A stretch of 64,000 nt of DNA from Dicyema japonicum (GCA_011109175.1 RDEW01000054.1:170074-234073), one strand, 5' to 3'; positions 14,880 to 27,621 are shown, counted from the stretch's first letter. Notes: generated from the sequence alone by a model not told the origin. Numbers and translations: made by a program.

Positions 14880-16920
14880 TTTAATAGTTTGATTAGAATT
14901 CCTCGAGTTCATCGAGATTCTTGATTCCTCGTCCACATTGTGGATGATGAAATTTATGACAGTAAAGAGACTTTTGGACGAATATAGTGTATTTAGTTTG
15001 ACATGTAGGACACATATTCGGTCGTTGACTCTCCAATAGCGATGTACTTTATTGAGGTAATCCACGTCCATGCGTAGTGCTTGCATTCAGTTGGGAAGAG
15101 AATCAGTCGTGTAACAGCTCTAATGGAGACCGATTTGCTTGAAATAATCATATAACAATTATCTTCTCGAGTCTACAAGAATTATAAAAGTAGTAATATT
15201 TAAAGGTGCTTAAATGAATACTTATTCGCAGTATACATAATAATAAAGTTGGTACTATATAAGTAGATCGTAATAAAAAATGGTTTGTATAATTAGTATT
15301 ATGGTAAAATGATTGAATGTAGTTCGTCATTTTTCAGTCAATATAATCATTAATGGTTTCAAATTATATAGAAAAAAAGCTCAACGGACAAGAAAAAGGA
15401 TCAAACCCTAATTGATAAAAAAATAAGCAATTATTAACAAAAAAGTTTGTAGAAATATAGTCGAACCCATTCACAGATATATATAAAAAAAGAGAATAAA
15501 CTCGAGTAATATGGATAGCTGATCTAATTGGTTGCAATATGCAAATCATCTCCTTCAACGATTGTTCTTTCAGTCTATAATGAATAAAAATTAACTCTTC
15601 TAGTATAGAAATCAGCTATAATTGATCATAATTTGCAAATATTGTCCAACAACGTTGATACCTCTAATAAATTCGAAATCAAAATGGAAGCCGATAATAA
15701 AAAATCATCATAAAAAGACTCAGTTAAAAGGGTAGCAGCTCTAATGAAACCGATTGGCAAGACGTATCCAATAACGATAATACTTTAAAGTTTATCACGA
15801 CTCACTAATGGATTCTCGTAATATTTATAGCAGCTCAATAAACTCAAGTTATAAGGATCACAACTCTAATAGATTCTCACTAGCATCGTGTATTTCTTCC
15901 ATGAGTAATTTTTGCAGATCGAACCATCAATGAAGATTCGCTCCGCTGTCGACGATTGATCCCGTTATTCTTTGCGATTTGGTCACACTGGGCAAAAGAC
16001 ATATAAAAAAAAAATTGAAAAAGAATAGTTAAAAGAAATTTTATATTTTTAATAATGTTGCCAATTTGAGAATTCGGGCCACATTCGCATTCCAGCCTTT
16101 ACATTCATATCTCCCGCAACAAAGACAAGGGACGAGGAAGCATTATTAGAGTATGTTTTTGATAGTTCTGATTAGAATTCCTCGAGCTCATTGGGGTTCT
16201 TGATGCCTCGTCCACATTGTGGTGCATGACATTTATGACAGTTAAGAGACTATTGGACGAATATAGTGTATTTAGTTTGACTTGTAGAACACATATTCGG
16301 TCGTTAACTCTCCAATAGCGATGTAGTTTTTTGAGGTAATCCACGTGTAGGACAAATCCCATGGCGTAGTGCTAGCATTCAGTTGGGAAGAGAATCAGTT
16401 CCATGTCTTATCGTGTCCATTTTTTTTCGTCTCTTGTAGGCACTCAATATATATTTTTAGTATTTTTCGAGATCGTCACAAATTACTGTCCATGTCTACT
16501 CTTTCGATATTTCGCGTACGTGAACGTCGTTAGCCTTTGTTCTCGATTGTATATTGAGTGTTTTTCAGACATTTTTCTTAACCGATTTACAGTCACCACC
16601 TCACCAATTTGACTAATGACTAATAGATAAAAATTCACAAGTGTAATTCAATATTGTACTTTTGAAGTCTATTAAGATTCACAAATAGAATCTTGAAATA
16701 TAGAAAGCAGCTGTAATTGATACTAATTCGCATGTAGTGTCCAACAACGTTTGTACTTCTTTGATTGATCTCAATTTAAAATGGATTACAAAAACGAATG
16801 ATTCAGAACCACAAATAGATTCCATTTATAAGGTAGCAGCTCTAATGGAGACCGATTTGCATGAAGTAACTATATAACGATTATACTCAAGAACGGAACC
16901 GGTTCATAATGATGTAATTG
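14880..16920. repeat. Decayed right edge of the satellite array
   Basis: The last unit loses about 0.7 kb after CACTGGGCAAAAGACAT (near 16000), which is replaced by about 100 bp of AT-rich DNA. The following partial unit (16158-16400) has many substitutions. Diverged satellite-like segments continue at 16690-16890 (GTGTCCAACAACGTT; AGCTCTAATGGAGACCGATTT). Sequence decay towards an array edge is the usual picture for tandem arrays homogenised in the middle by unequal exchange. Confidence 0.8.
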
Positions 16921-17660
16921 AATTCGAATAACGATTTCATAGTCTCCAACGGTCAAAGACGTTAGATCTTTCAAATAGCCTGTTCTTACTCGCGTTGATA
17001 GCACTTTCAATTAACTTCTACCTCGTTCGGAACACTTGTATACCTCGTACGGTTGAAGACATAAGGCAACGGGGATGAGGAATTATCCCAAAAAAGAACG
17101 AATGTAGGTCCTCTGGTGGTAGCGAGAGACTTTTTTCCGGGACCATCTCGATCAAGTCCTAGTGCGGTAGGCGCAAAATTGAATTATCCACCTAATCTTT
17201 TGCTGCGTTAGTTTGCAGGGGATCTTCGATTGTTTTGAAAAGTTCCAGTCTTTAGGATTTTCAGAAGAAAGGGTAGATCCGATGATATAATTTTTGCCAC
17301 AATGACCCTCAACGCTTTGGGGATGCGGATTTATTTATTTTAAAACCTCAAGAAGACCAATAGAGAAAGGATTAACTCAATAATTAGTTGATCTCACGAA
17401 AAGTGCGATCAGACCTCCAAGACACATGGTCTTGCACGATGTCGTCATATAGCTTTGGACGCTGTCGGAAACCCTTCTATGCATAAGTGACAAGAATGTC
17501 CATCAGTTAATTTTTTAATTAAATTAGATTGTTTCTTTATTTTATTTTAATATAGTAAAAATTCCCAACCACAAAAAATTTATATTTATACAATTTTTGA
17601 CATACTCCAAAAGACCATATAAATAAAACAAATAAGGTACTGTAATAAGAGTGTAAAAAA
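16921..17660. other. No recognisable gene between satellite edge and THOC2
   Basis: About 740 bp of mixed composition. A somewhat GC-richer patch at 17050-17480 may be old retroelement sequence, but I could not match it to a domain on either strand. The last part is AT-rich and downstream of the THOC2 stop. Confidence 0.5.
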
Positions 17661-20600
17661 CTAATTAGTGCGATTTTGTTGATTACTTGTTGCCTTCAAA
17701 TCACGAATATCTATAATGCATATGTAAATTTCACTTCTTTCTAATTTGCGATCTTTATTTCCCTCATAAGTTATTGAAGAGATATTAGAAATGTCATGTG
17801 TTGAGTGACGATTTCGATCCTATCAAAAATTTTTTAAAATACCTTATCTCCTGAATCAAAACGAGGACGTTTAATGTTAAGCATTTCTAAAAATAATTAA
17901 TCAATAAACCAATATTTGAATCAGCACTCTTCCTTTTAATTTCCTTTTCTGACGATGAACTAAAATTAAATTGATCCTTAACTGTACTGACTGATTCTGA
18001 AATGTATTTGATCGAACACTCCGTGAGTTTGATCCTAAAAATGTAATTGATTATAACCTTCAATACTCTCTTTTTTTAATGTTTGCACTTTAGAAATCCT
18101 AAATTATAAAAAAAATCGATGATTAAAAATATTATTTAAATTCAAAGAAACTTTTCGGCAAAATATCTTTCATCTTTGCTTGTCTCATCATCAAACGTCC
18201 GTTTTCTTAGAGAATTTCCACTAGATCCTACATAAAACATTTAATTATATATACTACTAATATTTCCAGATGTTCTACTTGAAACGCTAATATCTGAGGA
18301 TTTTAAAATCTACATAAATTATTAACTATGTTAATACATGGGAAGATTTTGAGCGAAATTCAGTACGAGTGACCCATGATTTTTGTTTCAATTTTAATGA
18401 TCCTAAACAACTTTTTCAATATTTAGATAATAAATACCCAGTTAACATTGCAGTCAGATCATTTCGCTGACTACTTTTTTCATCTTTAAGAGCATTTTCA
18501 ACACGTTCACAGATTGAATTACCGTGAATATCTATATTCGGAAAATAATCAATAATCTAAAAATGATATAAATTTAATAATTTACTCTTAACAATAAAGA
18601 GACAGAATTTCGTATAAGTATAAAATCATGAGATGATATTCCTGATATAACAGCCTAAAATTAAATAAAATTATCTTTTATTACATTTTTTAGTTGAGAA
18701 TGCCATTTAAATACTATGCGCTGATAAGAATCAAACTCCATTTGTTCTTTATCAAAGCTAGAATTTGAAGAATTAATAAAGAAGCCAGAATTACGCGAGC
18801 AATCCTATTAAAAATGTAATAAAATATACTTTATTGAAATATTCTTCAGAATTATGCCATTTCATTACAAAAGATAGACACTGATTTATAAAGATTCCAT
18901 ATCTATAAGCTTCATTTTCAGAACAACGGATCAACGTCAAATAAATAATATAACTACTAAAAATCTAAGCAGGTAGAAAAAATTCAAACTTTGTCAAAAA
19001 ATAAGGCAGATTGAAAATCAACATTTGGTATAAAATGCAACGCTAATCCAAATTTTGCACAATATATAGCATCAACTGCTGATATTTTGAGACGCTTAAA
19101 AATGCAATTGAAAAAAAAATTCCTCATCACATCTAAAAATTAATAGATTAATAAAAACCAGGAGAACTACGGTCTATCTTAATTCTACAAAGGATGTTTT
19201 TAACATTTTGAACATGTTTATTGTGTATTTCCATCTCATTTTGAAGTTTCTTAAGAAGATCCTGCAATTTTAATATTTCTTTTTTCTTCGATTTATCAGA
19301 CTACGAATTAATCAAACATTGAGAATAAGGTAATTAAAAAATATACGGTTTCAATAGTTGAAATATCTCCTTTGATTCTCAAAATTTGTTTCTTATATAA
19401 ATCTTCAGGAAAATCAATATCATATAACGTCAGTATCCAAAAAATACAACAAAATTCATATCTATCAAAATTAATTAATTGATATAACTTGAATCCCTTG
19501 AAAAATTTCAAAAATCGATCAATGCAATTCTGAAAACCATTTAAATAATTCTTTTAATTATAAATATTAAGCGAACTTCATAAGAATGAGACAAATTTGA
19601 ATTAATCCCACATTTATCTATTTCATACCAAATAGAAAGCCGGTTAATCATAAATGATGTTTCATGAGAAATACCGTATTTTGAAATTAGTTGTTCTATA
19701 GGTACAAATTCTTTAATATGTTGTTCTGAACTCATAATTAAATCAAGAAATTGAGTAAACTGAAACAACGTATCATGGCACTGTTTAAAAATTAAAAAAA
19801 TTAAACTTTATCATATAATTTCCCTCTAAGTTTAACATGCAATGATTAAATTTAGAAAAATATAAAATTCCATCTCTAATTTGTGCCAATTTAACACACA
19901 TCGAGAAAAACAAATTGTCTTCAAGGACAATATCCTTCAATCGAGTAATTAATTTTTTAGCATTTCGAGCTTGATTGGAAAAAGCAACCTAAAGTGAAGA
20001 TCGTAAAAATGTAAATTAATAAATTTTATTTTTTTCACAAACCTCTTGCTTTAAGTGATAACCGCCTGATAATGCTTCTAACTGTTCATATGTTAATTCA
20101 TCTACAATATCGATTCCAGTCATTTTTTGAACTACTTCTTGTAGTAGTGGTAATGAATATCTATATATGCAAATATTCTCTTACATATTTCCTGATGCTA
20201 ATTGATTGACAACGAGGTGAAGAATTAAAGAAATGTCGACATGATTATACTTTTTGCATAAAATGCCAGTAAAATTAGCTAAAACTAACAGATATTACAA
20301 GTATTTATTACCAATTGCCTTATTTGAAAGTTGGTCATTTTCAATCATTATGGTGTCATTAGACTTTGATATAATATCAAATATAAAATCTAGAAGAATT
20401 AAACATTAAATATAAAATACAAGCTAATACATCCAATGATAATCCATTTACAAACTTCAAGCACTCAATAATCGGTCCTATGAGATTGTCATATCTAAGA
20501 GCATTCATTAGTAACTAAAGCAATTAAATAAATTATATACAAAATCCATAACAATAACAGGAGAAGTTAAACTAATTTTTCCAATTTTTCGTCCCATTAT

Positions 20601-22764
20601 CTTAACATTGTCTTTCGTCAATCTCCTTAATATAATTAAAAATATAAAATACCGTATAATATATTGCATTTGCTTCATGACTAATGAATAAGTCATTTTC
20701 AAATCAGGACAAGTATTTGAATTATGACAATTCCAACGATCATATAAATTATATCTGTATTCATTATAATTTGATACCTGATCAATGGGGGCAGCAAATA
20801 AATAAGACTCCATATTTCTTCAACAAGACCAGAATTTGGCTGAACAAGACCAAGAGATGGTAAGATAGTTACATCAATTAAATTTATAATGTCGTAATAG
20901 AGAGAACAATTTTTGCCCGCTTTCATAATCTAAAAACACAAAATTTCAATTACAAAATACCTTTCGGAGAAATTCACTACATATTCTAACCAATTTCACA
21001 AAAAGAACAATATTTGAGCTCAAATATGGGCCAAGACAACAAAAAATTTGCAATAGAGGAATATCTGTATTCTTAAAAAAATCGAAGTCAAATAATTGTG
21101 AATTACTTTTTGTACTTATAGAAAGTGTTGAAATATCACAAATTCTAAAAAATAAAATCAATTTAAGAAACTCGTCATAAAATGGCGATATGACAGTATG
21201 GAGTTTACTGCATAAAGTTTGTTGAATATCTTTATCTCCATAAACATAGTATTTCGGAAAATACATATCCACTTTAATCAATTCGGACCACATTGACTTT
21301 TTTATTAAGCTTTTAAATAATATTATTTTCTGGTTATTAGATGAAAAATTTAATGATCCTATATTATTAGCAGGATTCTAAAAATTTATACTTTATAAAT
21401 AAAACAAAAAATGAGAAAGCTGGAGGAGCAATCTTATCTGCATTTTTAATTGTGTCAGTAAAAGAAATTGAAGCAGTTGATAAATCCTCCAGACGATCGT
21501 CTTTTAAACTAACTATATTTAAATTATCGATTTCTGCTTGTAATGAATCCATACGTTCAATGATTTCAGTATTCATTTGTTCAAATGAAAGGGATAACTA
21601 AATTTTAAATAGAAATAAACGTGATCAATAATAGAATTAAATTCAACTATGTTATTTTTTATTAAAATAGCCAGGCAAGTACAAAGGTGTTCATTATCTT
21701 CATAACACTAAATTGGAATATTATTTAAAATACTGTATTGTATAGTAGTTTCATTTTAATGATATTACAAATAATGGTGGAGTCAATTTTAAGCATTTTA
21801 ATACATTCAACTAAATTTTTATTGTTTAATAGTGGAATCATTTCTAACAAGAGATCAATTATTCTATTGTGGTCCAAATGGAAACAGCCTTACAATATAA
21901 CAATTATATAAACCTTGTAATCTTTCTATAGCAAAATATAAATTAGTAGATGAACTAAATTGAGAAAACCATAATGCATTTAATAACTTTGAAAACCCTT
22001 CATTACTCTCCCAAAGTAAATTAAATTTAGTTTGAAGGTAACTAAAGTAAGATAAATATATGTTTACAATGTTTTGGTACGTAGTTTTGTTAACTTCTGG
22101 TTAAAGTTCGACTCATGAACCAATTCATCAGAAACTGAATTGAAAGTCTTAAGCCGAATGAGAGCATCAAATATATTACAATTAAGCCTTTCACAGACAA
22201 CTCTTACATCCATTTTATTCTAAAATTATATAATATTTAAAATAATACAAAATATTCTAAGAATTTTTGTATAAATTTTTTTTCATATTCTTGATTACAT
22301 AAATTTGATGAGTTCTGTTTTAATTCAGTGCCTAAATAATCAGTCAAAAATTATAACCATATACGGAAAATGCATCAAGAAAAACATTAATTACTTCCGG
22401 AGTAGACTAAATATTAAACTTTAAATTAATAATTATTAATCATTATAAATACCAACCAAATAATCTTTTAGCGTAATGTAACAATTTTGATACTCGGAAG
22501 AGGTTTCTTCAAAATGTACAATCTGATGAATCATATAATACAAATTATTGTATAAAACGTTTGAATCTTGTTCCAGTGACCTATAAAAACTTAATTAAAT
22601 TAAAATTTAAATAGATAATTTAAGTAATGTTACCTTTCTAATTGCATAAATGACAACAACAAAGATGAACTTAGTGTATTTTAAAATTAAAAAATACAAA
22701 TATTTTAATTATATTTAATTAAAATTATTTTTATGATTTCATTAACGTTCTGAGCGAATACCAT
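17661..22764 (-). CDS. THOC2: THO complex subunit 2 (THOC2), many tiny introns
   Basis: Scaffold subunit of the THO/TREX complex, which couples transcription to nuclear mRNA export. Read on the minus strand with GT-AG introns of about 22-65 nt, it follows animal THOC2 almost end to end: KFNLLWESNEGFSKLL (about 22010), CLGPYLSS (about 21030), ILPSLGLV...EEIW (about 20860-20810), YNLYDRW then RRLTKDNVK..GRKIGK (20760-20570), EFVPIEQL (about 19705), FCCIFWILTLYD (about 19440), AVDAIYCAKF (about 19050), FKWHSQL (about 18690) and DYFPNIDIHGN (about 18530). The C-terminus is a Lys/Arg/Ser/Asp-rich tail (KRTFDDETSKDERY near 18190), as in the family. Stop TAG at 17661-17663. The first ATG considered is at 22764; the first one or two exons are uncertain, and the protein seems to lack the first 30 or so residues of the human one. 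No frameshift was needed in the parts I joined. Confidence 0.9.
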
Positions 22765-22929
22765 TTGTTCCTAAAATTAAATTAGTTTGAACCTAAAGAG
22801 TATGATGAGATGAATTTTATGATCCGTGGAGTACTCAGAGAAAACCATGTAGATGTGAATTCAGCAAATAATATTTACTCCATGATAAATTGTGTGGACT
22901 AGTCCAACTAAGTGAGCTTATCTTTGATA

Positions 22930-23290
22930 ATTTACGACACTCTGTTAGCTTGACCCTCTCTCAATTTATTTCAGAATGATTCACCGCATCGAATCCACAT
23001 TTAAGGACTGTTTTTGTTTCTCTTGAGATTAGCAAAGCATTAGATTTAGTTTCAATAAATTCTTTAACGATAAAGATGTTTGAAACAGTCATCCACCTAA
23101 TCTTAAAAGACGGTTCTCTAACTTTCTGAGCAAAAGATGTGGACAGGTAATATGCAAAAACGTGAAATCGAGGACATGCTTTTTATCAAATAGAGTATCT
23201 CAAGGATTCCTACTATCACAAACACTGCTTAATTCGCATATAAACGACATATCACAACCTACAGACGAAAACTTGATATAATATTTCTGA
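22930..23290 (+). pseudogene. LINE reverse transcriptase remnant
   Basis: Plus-strand pieces read SLEISKALDLVS (cf. the DxxxAFDSV core), QVICKNVKSRTC and VSQGFLLSQTLLNSHINDIS (cf. VPQGSVLSPxLFNLYINDI), the A and B/C blocks of a non-LTR reverse transcriptase. Frames are broken and the YADD block is not found, so it is a decayed fragment. It lies just upstream of THOC2 in opposite orientation. Confidence 0.75.
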
Positions 23291-23580
23291 TAAATTGGTC
23301 TTTAATTCATTTTGATAAATTGTTTAAGATTCCATCAATTTCAAAACTCTAAATTATTTTTTTTATTTAAATAAATATTTTACAATAATATTCGACTGCT
23401 AAGTCATTTTTCAAATGGTCAAAATTATTCTTGGTAGAAAAAAATTATTCTGGTTAAATTTTTCTTTTTTTCAAGTATTTTTGTATTTTTTTATCGAATA
23501 AATAAAAAGATTGACGTCTACTCTCTTATTTATAGACGTAGTTGTGAAGAAGACATATAACTGAAGTTATGTAAATTCGT

Positions 23581-23800
23581 ATACTAGTTCGCAGATATCA
23601 GATATTTGTGTATTTGCACATTCTGTCGCATATATCAGATATTTGTGTATTTGCACATATTAAACTTTCAATACTAGTTCACAGATATCAGATATTACTA
23701 GTTCGCAGATATCAGATATTTGTGTATTTGCACATATTAAACTTTCAATACTAGTTCGCAGATATCAGATATTTGTGTATTTGCACATTTCTGTCGCCGA
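23581..23800. repeat. Minisatellite (about 55-bp unit, 3-4 irregular copies)
   Basis: The block ACTAGTTCGCAGATATCAG ATATTTGTGTATTTGCACAT followed by ATTAAACTTTCAAT is repeated head to tail with internal deletions (one copy shortened to CAGATATCAGATATTACTAG). Non-coding; units are too few and too variable in length for a CRISPR-like array. Confidence 0.85.
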
Positions 23801-23899
23801 ATATCGGTATCTTCATAGCATTAAATTGGAATAGTAGATGACCCGCATTTGTTGTGCATGTATCCTCAATTCAGTTAACCCAACTTTATATCCTCAAAA

Positions 23900-24680
23900 T
23901 ATGAATTTATAAGATTGAAAATGTCATATCACTTTGTTGTTCCGAGCAACTCTATGCAGCAAAAAATTTTCAATAATAAATTAATATATCGAACGAAAAC
24001 AAGGAATTGCATTCTTCCTATAATATCTGAGCTTTCATCCACTTGAAGCGCAATAAACACAGATTTTTTTATTCGCCAAACCAAAGTGGTTTCAATATTA
24101 TCAGACATATCCTTGATGCGTCTCTCACAGAATTATTAGAAATAGGAATTAAGTCGAGCTCAGCGGCAGCAATTTCTCCGAATATTATCTTCACTACTTC
24201 TTTGCATGCAGGCAAAATAACGGTTAAGGCGAGAGTATGCGATTTCATATTTTTAACGGTAATCTCAGAAACAGCATAGCTAACATGCAGTGCTTTTTCG
24301 TTTATTTTGAATTTTTTGTAAAACGGGATGCTTGAACTTTATTCTGGTCAATTTCCGCAAAAAATATTCTTTTTTTTCTTTGAAAGTTCAGGTTGCTTGG
24401 CGGAGAAATGACGTCTAAGTTTCGTTGGAGCCTTAGCACTATTCGCAAGTTTTTCACCGCAAACAACACAAAGTGGTAATGGGCAATCCATGTCCCCAGT
24501 CCATATGAAACCAAAGGCAATATAACTTTCTCGATACGATCGAACTTTAAAATATGCACTGTTACAAACTCCATTTAGACACGCGCAAATTAAATTAATT
24601 CGTATTGAAAAATTATTCTTTTGAAAAAACAATTTAAAAAAAATTTTGGAACTTCGCGGAACCCAGGTTGGGAACCTCTG
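23900..24680 (-). pseudogene. hAT transposase pseudogene (ZBED5/Buster-like), copy A
   Basis: Right end is a hAT-type inverted terminus: reverse complement CAGAGGTTCCCAACCTGGGT at about 24661-24680. Inside, on the minus strand, come a BED zinc-finger segment (FGFIWTGDMDCPLPLCVVCGE, Cys-x2-Cys and a later LRRHFSAK), then AVSEITVKNMKSHTLALTV, ACKEVVKIIFGEIAAAELDL, and after a frameshift near 24125 ALQVDESSDI. This order matches ZBED5/SCAND3-related hAT transposases. Several frameshifts and the missing catalytic C-terminal half make it inactive. The left terminus was not found. The element interrupts LINE sequence that continues at 24690. Confidence 0.85.
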
Positions 24681-24689
24681 ATCTAGATA

Positions 24690-25795
24690 GTCTCACTTAT
24701 TTCCTCCTCAGTGAAATCAGCAAAAGAGTTCTCTGATCCAGTCACTCTTTTGCTAAAAATAAATTGCTCTTTTTTCGATCTTTCTTATTCCAAATACTAG
24801 TCAAAAATGGAAGACATTCCTCCTCATTGAACTTGATGACCGCCTTCTTATTATCTCCATTTATATTTATATAAAATCGCCTTCTATTCAATTCGAAGCA
24901 CCAGTTAGCACTTCTAAACCGCAACTTCTCAACAATCTTTATTTGATCGCGAGCATAGGAATAAACCAGTTCGAATTCTCCCCTCTTCGATATAAAACTA
25001 TATGAGCGAGCATAAGGTATTGCATATTTCTTCGTCAAATCGATTCGTTCTGTTGATTTCAATAGCCATTTGAATTTGCTCAAGTTGTTGCTTAAGTTTA
25101 ATGAGTTAGCTTTTCATTGATTCTTCCCAACTACTTTTAGTGTTTTTCTTCTTGCTAAGAGCCTCATAAGTGCACTGCCCAGCATTTATAATATCAGTGA
25201 TATCGTTGATATCCAAACTTGGCAAAGAATCAATATATTCCTTGATTGCTACATTAATTCCACACAGAATCTCCTTTCTAAGCATTTGTCTGGGAATCTT
25301 CCTAGTAGGAATACGAAAATTCCTTCTTGAGATGAGTAATTTCGCAATTTGGCAACAAAACTCCAGAACATTTTCCAAAATTTGACACTTCTACCTACTA
25401 TTTTTCTTCCACTGATAGGCCACAAAATGATTCACTGTACTTGGAGGAGAGCAAGCACTTGAAATTGGGAATGGACTTCGATGTCCCGATTCTCAAGTTA
25501 AAACTTCCGTAATCAGAGGCCACCCACAACGGGGAATCCTCTTGAATCTGGATTTTGCAGACTCAACAACTTCCACAGACCATTGTTTCCGGTCAAGAGT
25601 GTGAACTTTGTCAAATAGACATTGCTGAGAGAGAAGATGTTCTTTAAGGTCAGTATTGACAACTTCTTGCGTTTTGGACAGGTCATCGATCACATTCTCT
25701 ACGGTTCTTTTGATTCTATTTTTAGTAATTTTCTTAAATAGATAGGTCGAATGAAACATGTTTTTTCTTTTCTTACAAGAAACTACCATGTCCAC
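24690..25795 (-). pseudogene. LINE remnant: region upstream of reverse transcriptase
   Basis: Three minus-strand open frames in succession (25493-25795, 25106-25378, 24742-25083) resemble the stretch that precedes the polymerase in some non-LTR elements: DITDIINAGQCTYEALSKK (cf. a NxLxYAAAxVxTExxGKK block), then NRRRFYININGDNKK and FLTSIWNKKDRKK (cf. NRxFYRxLxG...FWxxIWE). The last frame ends in TEEEISETI exactly where hAT copy A begins, suggesting that element landed in this LINE. Family assignment rests on these short similarities. Confidence 0.6.
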
Positions 25796-25949
25796 AACAA
25801 CAAGAAATTCAAATCTTATTATCTAGTTATATTATGTATGTCATATGGGCTTGATGCCTATGGGCAACCTGTTTTTTTACGTGTTTCCATGGTAACAAGC
25901 TAGCAATTGCTAGATTTAACAAAGAATTTATTTAATATAATAAAAAAAC

Positions 25950-27080
25950 AATTATTTTTTAAGTCTTGACATTAAGACCGATCTTCTTCTTCCATCAGAA
26001 AATTCAACCTATAAATACATTCTAAAAATACCTCTACACATGAATTATATAAGATAGAGACTATTTCGCAAGTATCAGAATATTTGGATTCAAACTTTGC
26101 AAGCATCAATGCTGGGTTAGTTCCATGATCTTTCGCGATTCGCACCTTAATTAAATACACCACAAATTTAACTTGATCTCCAATTTCATAATTGTACTTT
26201 ACAATGTGCACCATTCGTCTATTCATCCGTATAGTGGTGGTCGTCGCCCACAATTGGTGTTATCTCAAAATTAAAGGATTCTACAAAATTGTAATTTATA
26301 AATTAAAAACCGCCATTAATTTGATGAGCAGATTCGCAAATAGTTGAAACGTCATTAACTATTATCACTGATTCTAAAATTATAAAATTTAAATGTAGCA
26401 CCTTCGCATTCTATCTTTGTAAAGAATTTGTTCCAAAAATTCCGCGATACGTTTGAATGGCATCTCATTTGAAAAAAAGTGCATTGTCGTATTGTAGCAG
26501 TAAACTTCATATTATAGAATAGACACCTATTCATTTTGATTCCCATCAATAAGTTTAGATATTGATTTTGTCAATGTTTGATTGAAACGTTCTGCTATTC
26601 CCTAAAAATTATTTTGTACACAAACTTGGGATCTAGGATTGTTTGGTCTTCCATGGATGTGACGTATTCTTAATTTCTCACATTAACCTCGAATGTTGGC
26701 AATTTAAAATTCAGTCCCGATGTCCGACTGTAGAATTTGACAAGGTCCATAAGTGGAAAAGGGACTCCAAATTCTGACATACTTCAAATGCCGACTTATC
26801 ACGGCCTTGCAAAAGCGAAACTAAAGTGGTTATATATAATTTTATTACCGACTATATGCATCAGTTACGGATAGGATCCATTTATATCCTTGGCTGACAC
26901 TTTGAAATTTTTTCAGATCGATTAGATCAATCTGAAACGCTCATTTGGAGCAGACGCAAAAACATGATTGTTCTCGTCAACAGTCTAAGCAGTTATTTGA
27001 AAAAGATAACCTTAAGAGGAAGCGAAAACTTACAAACCTCACAATCATTAATAACTTTTCTTATTACGAACTCTTTACTA
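25950..27080 (-). pseudogene. Integrase-like pseudogene (KRBA2/Ginger or gypsy-type) with intron relics
   Basis: Minus-strand pieces in shifted frames match a DDE integrase core: FQIDLIDLKKF, SVTDAYSRFAFAKAV, WSPFSTYGPCQILQSDIGTEF (20 residues from the D..G.EF block), RHIHGRPNNPRSQVCVQN, GIAERFNQTLTKSISKLI, YCYNTTMHFFSNEMPFKRI, and a downstream YEIGDQVKFVV segment. A 28-nt GT-AG segment (about 26824-26851) joins AYSR to FAFAKAV in frame, so it looks like a real spliceosomal intron, which favours a host-like or Ginger-type gene over a retrovirus-like copy. Stops such as TEF-stop-stop show decay. Could also be a Ty3/gypsy relic. Confidence 0.7.
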
Positions 27081-27225
27081 TAAAATAGTTCCGACGGCAA
27101 AAAAATTCGATTTTATTGATTCCTCCGTGTGAGATCAGATGGAGGGATCTGGACTGGGTTTCCATCTCGGACTCACAGTCCAGAGGAATAACCAATTTTT
27201 CTGAGTTAAATTATTCTGCCCTCTC

Positions 27226-27450
27226 TTGTCTACGGATGTGAAGGATGGTATTTTTCGCCCAAAGAGAAAGAATAATCAATCTTTTGGACAAGACGAGGAG
27301 GATCAAGCTGGCCTTCATAAAAGGGGTGAGGAACCACTAGATGAGGAGGACGAAACCCTGATCAAGTCAGTAGGGAGCTTGGTAGTGGAACGGATTGGTT
27401 TTCTTCTGAGGACAAAAGTGGATGACACGTTCATTCAGAAGATACTGTGA
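27226..27450 (+). CDS. Small acidic open frame of unknown nature
   Basis: A 74-codon frame rich in Glu and Asp (GQDEEDQAGLHKRGEEPLDE...DEETLIKSVGSLVVERIGF). No domain recognised. It sits between transposon remnants and in a GC-richer patch (27110-27530), so it may be part of an unrecognised retroelement or SINE and not a host gene. Confidence 0.25.
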   Translation: MSTDVKDGIFRPKRKNNQSFGQDEEDQAGLHKRGEEPLDEEDETLIKSVGSLVVERIGFLLRTKVDDTFIQKIL

Positions 27451-27621
27451 AGCTAAAGGGGGGTAAAACTGCGAAGAATCCAGGCCTCACGGCAGGATTT
27501 AATACGTAATCCCCATAATTATCACTATGTCTTGGTTTTTAATAAAAAAAATGTTAGTTATGTTTCATGTTCTTATCTATATCTATTTTTCATGGTCAAT
27601 AATGACTACTGTTACTATAAC

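Larger units (their letters stand above)
1..16400. repeat. 1.9-kb tandem satellite array with higher-order structure
   Basis: Head-to-tail units begin (at the shared TTTAATAGTT) at 1, 1909, 2675, 4582, 6489, 8394, 9157, 11065, 12972, 14880 and 16158. Full units are 1905-1908 bp and differ by only a few substitutions or small indels by eye; two units are 766 and 763 bp. The order long-short-long-long-long-short gives a higher-order period of about 6.48 kb. The array runs off the left edge, so total copy number is unknown. Each unit holds, left to right: endonuclease relic part 1 (minus strand), an AT-rich stretch with internal subrepeats around AGCTCTAATGGAAACCGAT, a region with a 12-bp inverted repeat, and endonuclease relic part 2. 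Small open frames recur in every unit but are by-products of near identity, not evidence of genes. Confidence 0.95.

Noticed and set aside
1-16400. Repeated 60-135 codon open frames in the satellite as a multicopy gene family
   Set aside because: They lie on decayed endonuclease or AT-rich DNA, shift frame between units by single indels, and lack conserved start context or splice structure. Recurrence only reflects near identity of units.
23581-23800. CRISPR-like direct repeats
   Set aside because: Eukaryotic context, irregular units of unequal length, no unique spacers of constant size.
24043-24279. Plus-strand 78-codon frame
   Set aside because: Antisense to the hAT transposase segment that has clear homology.
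25106-25378. Minus frame as an independent host gene
   Set aside because: Contains the DITDIINAGQCTYEALSKK block typical of LINE sequence before the polymerase and is flanked by other LINE frames in order.
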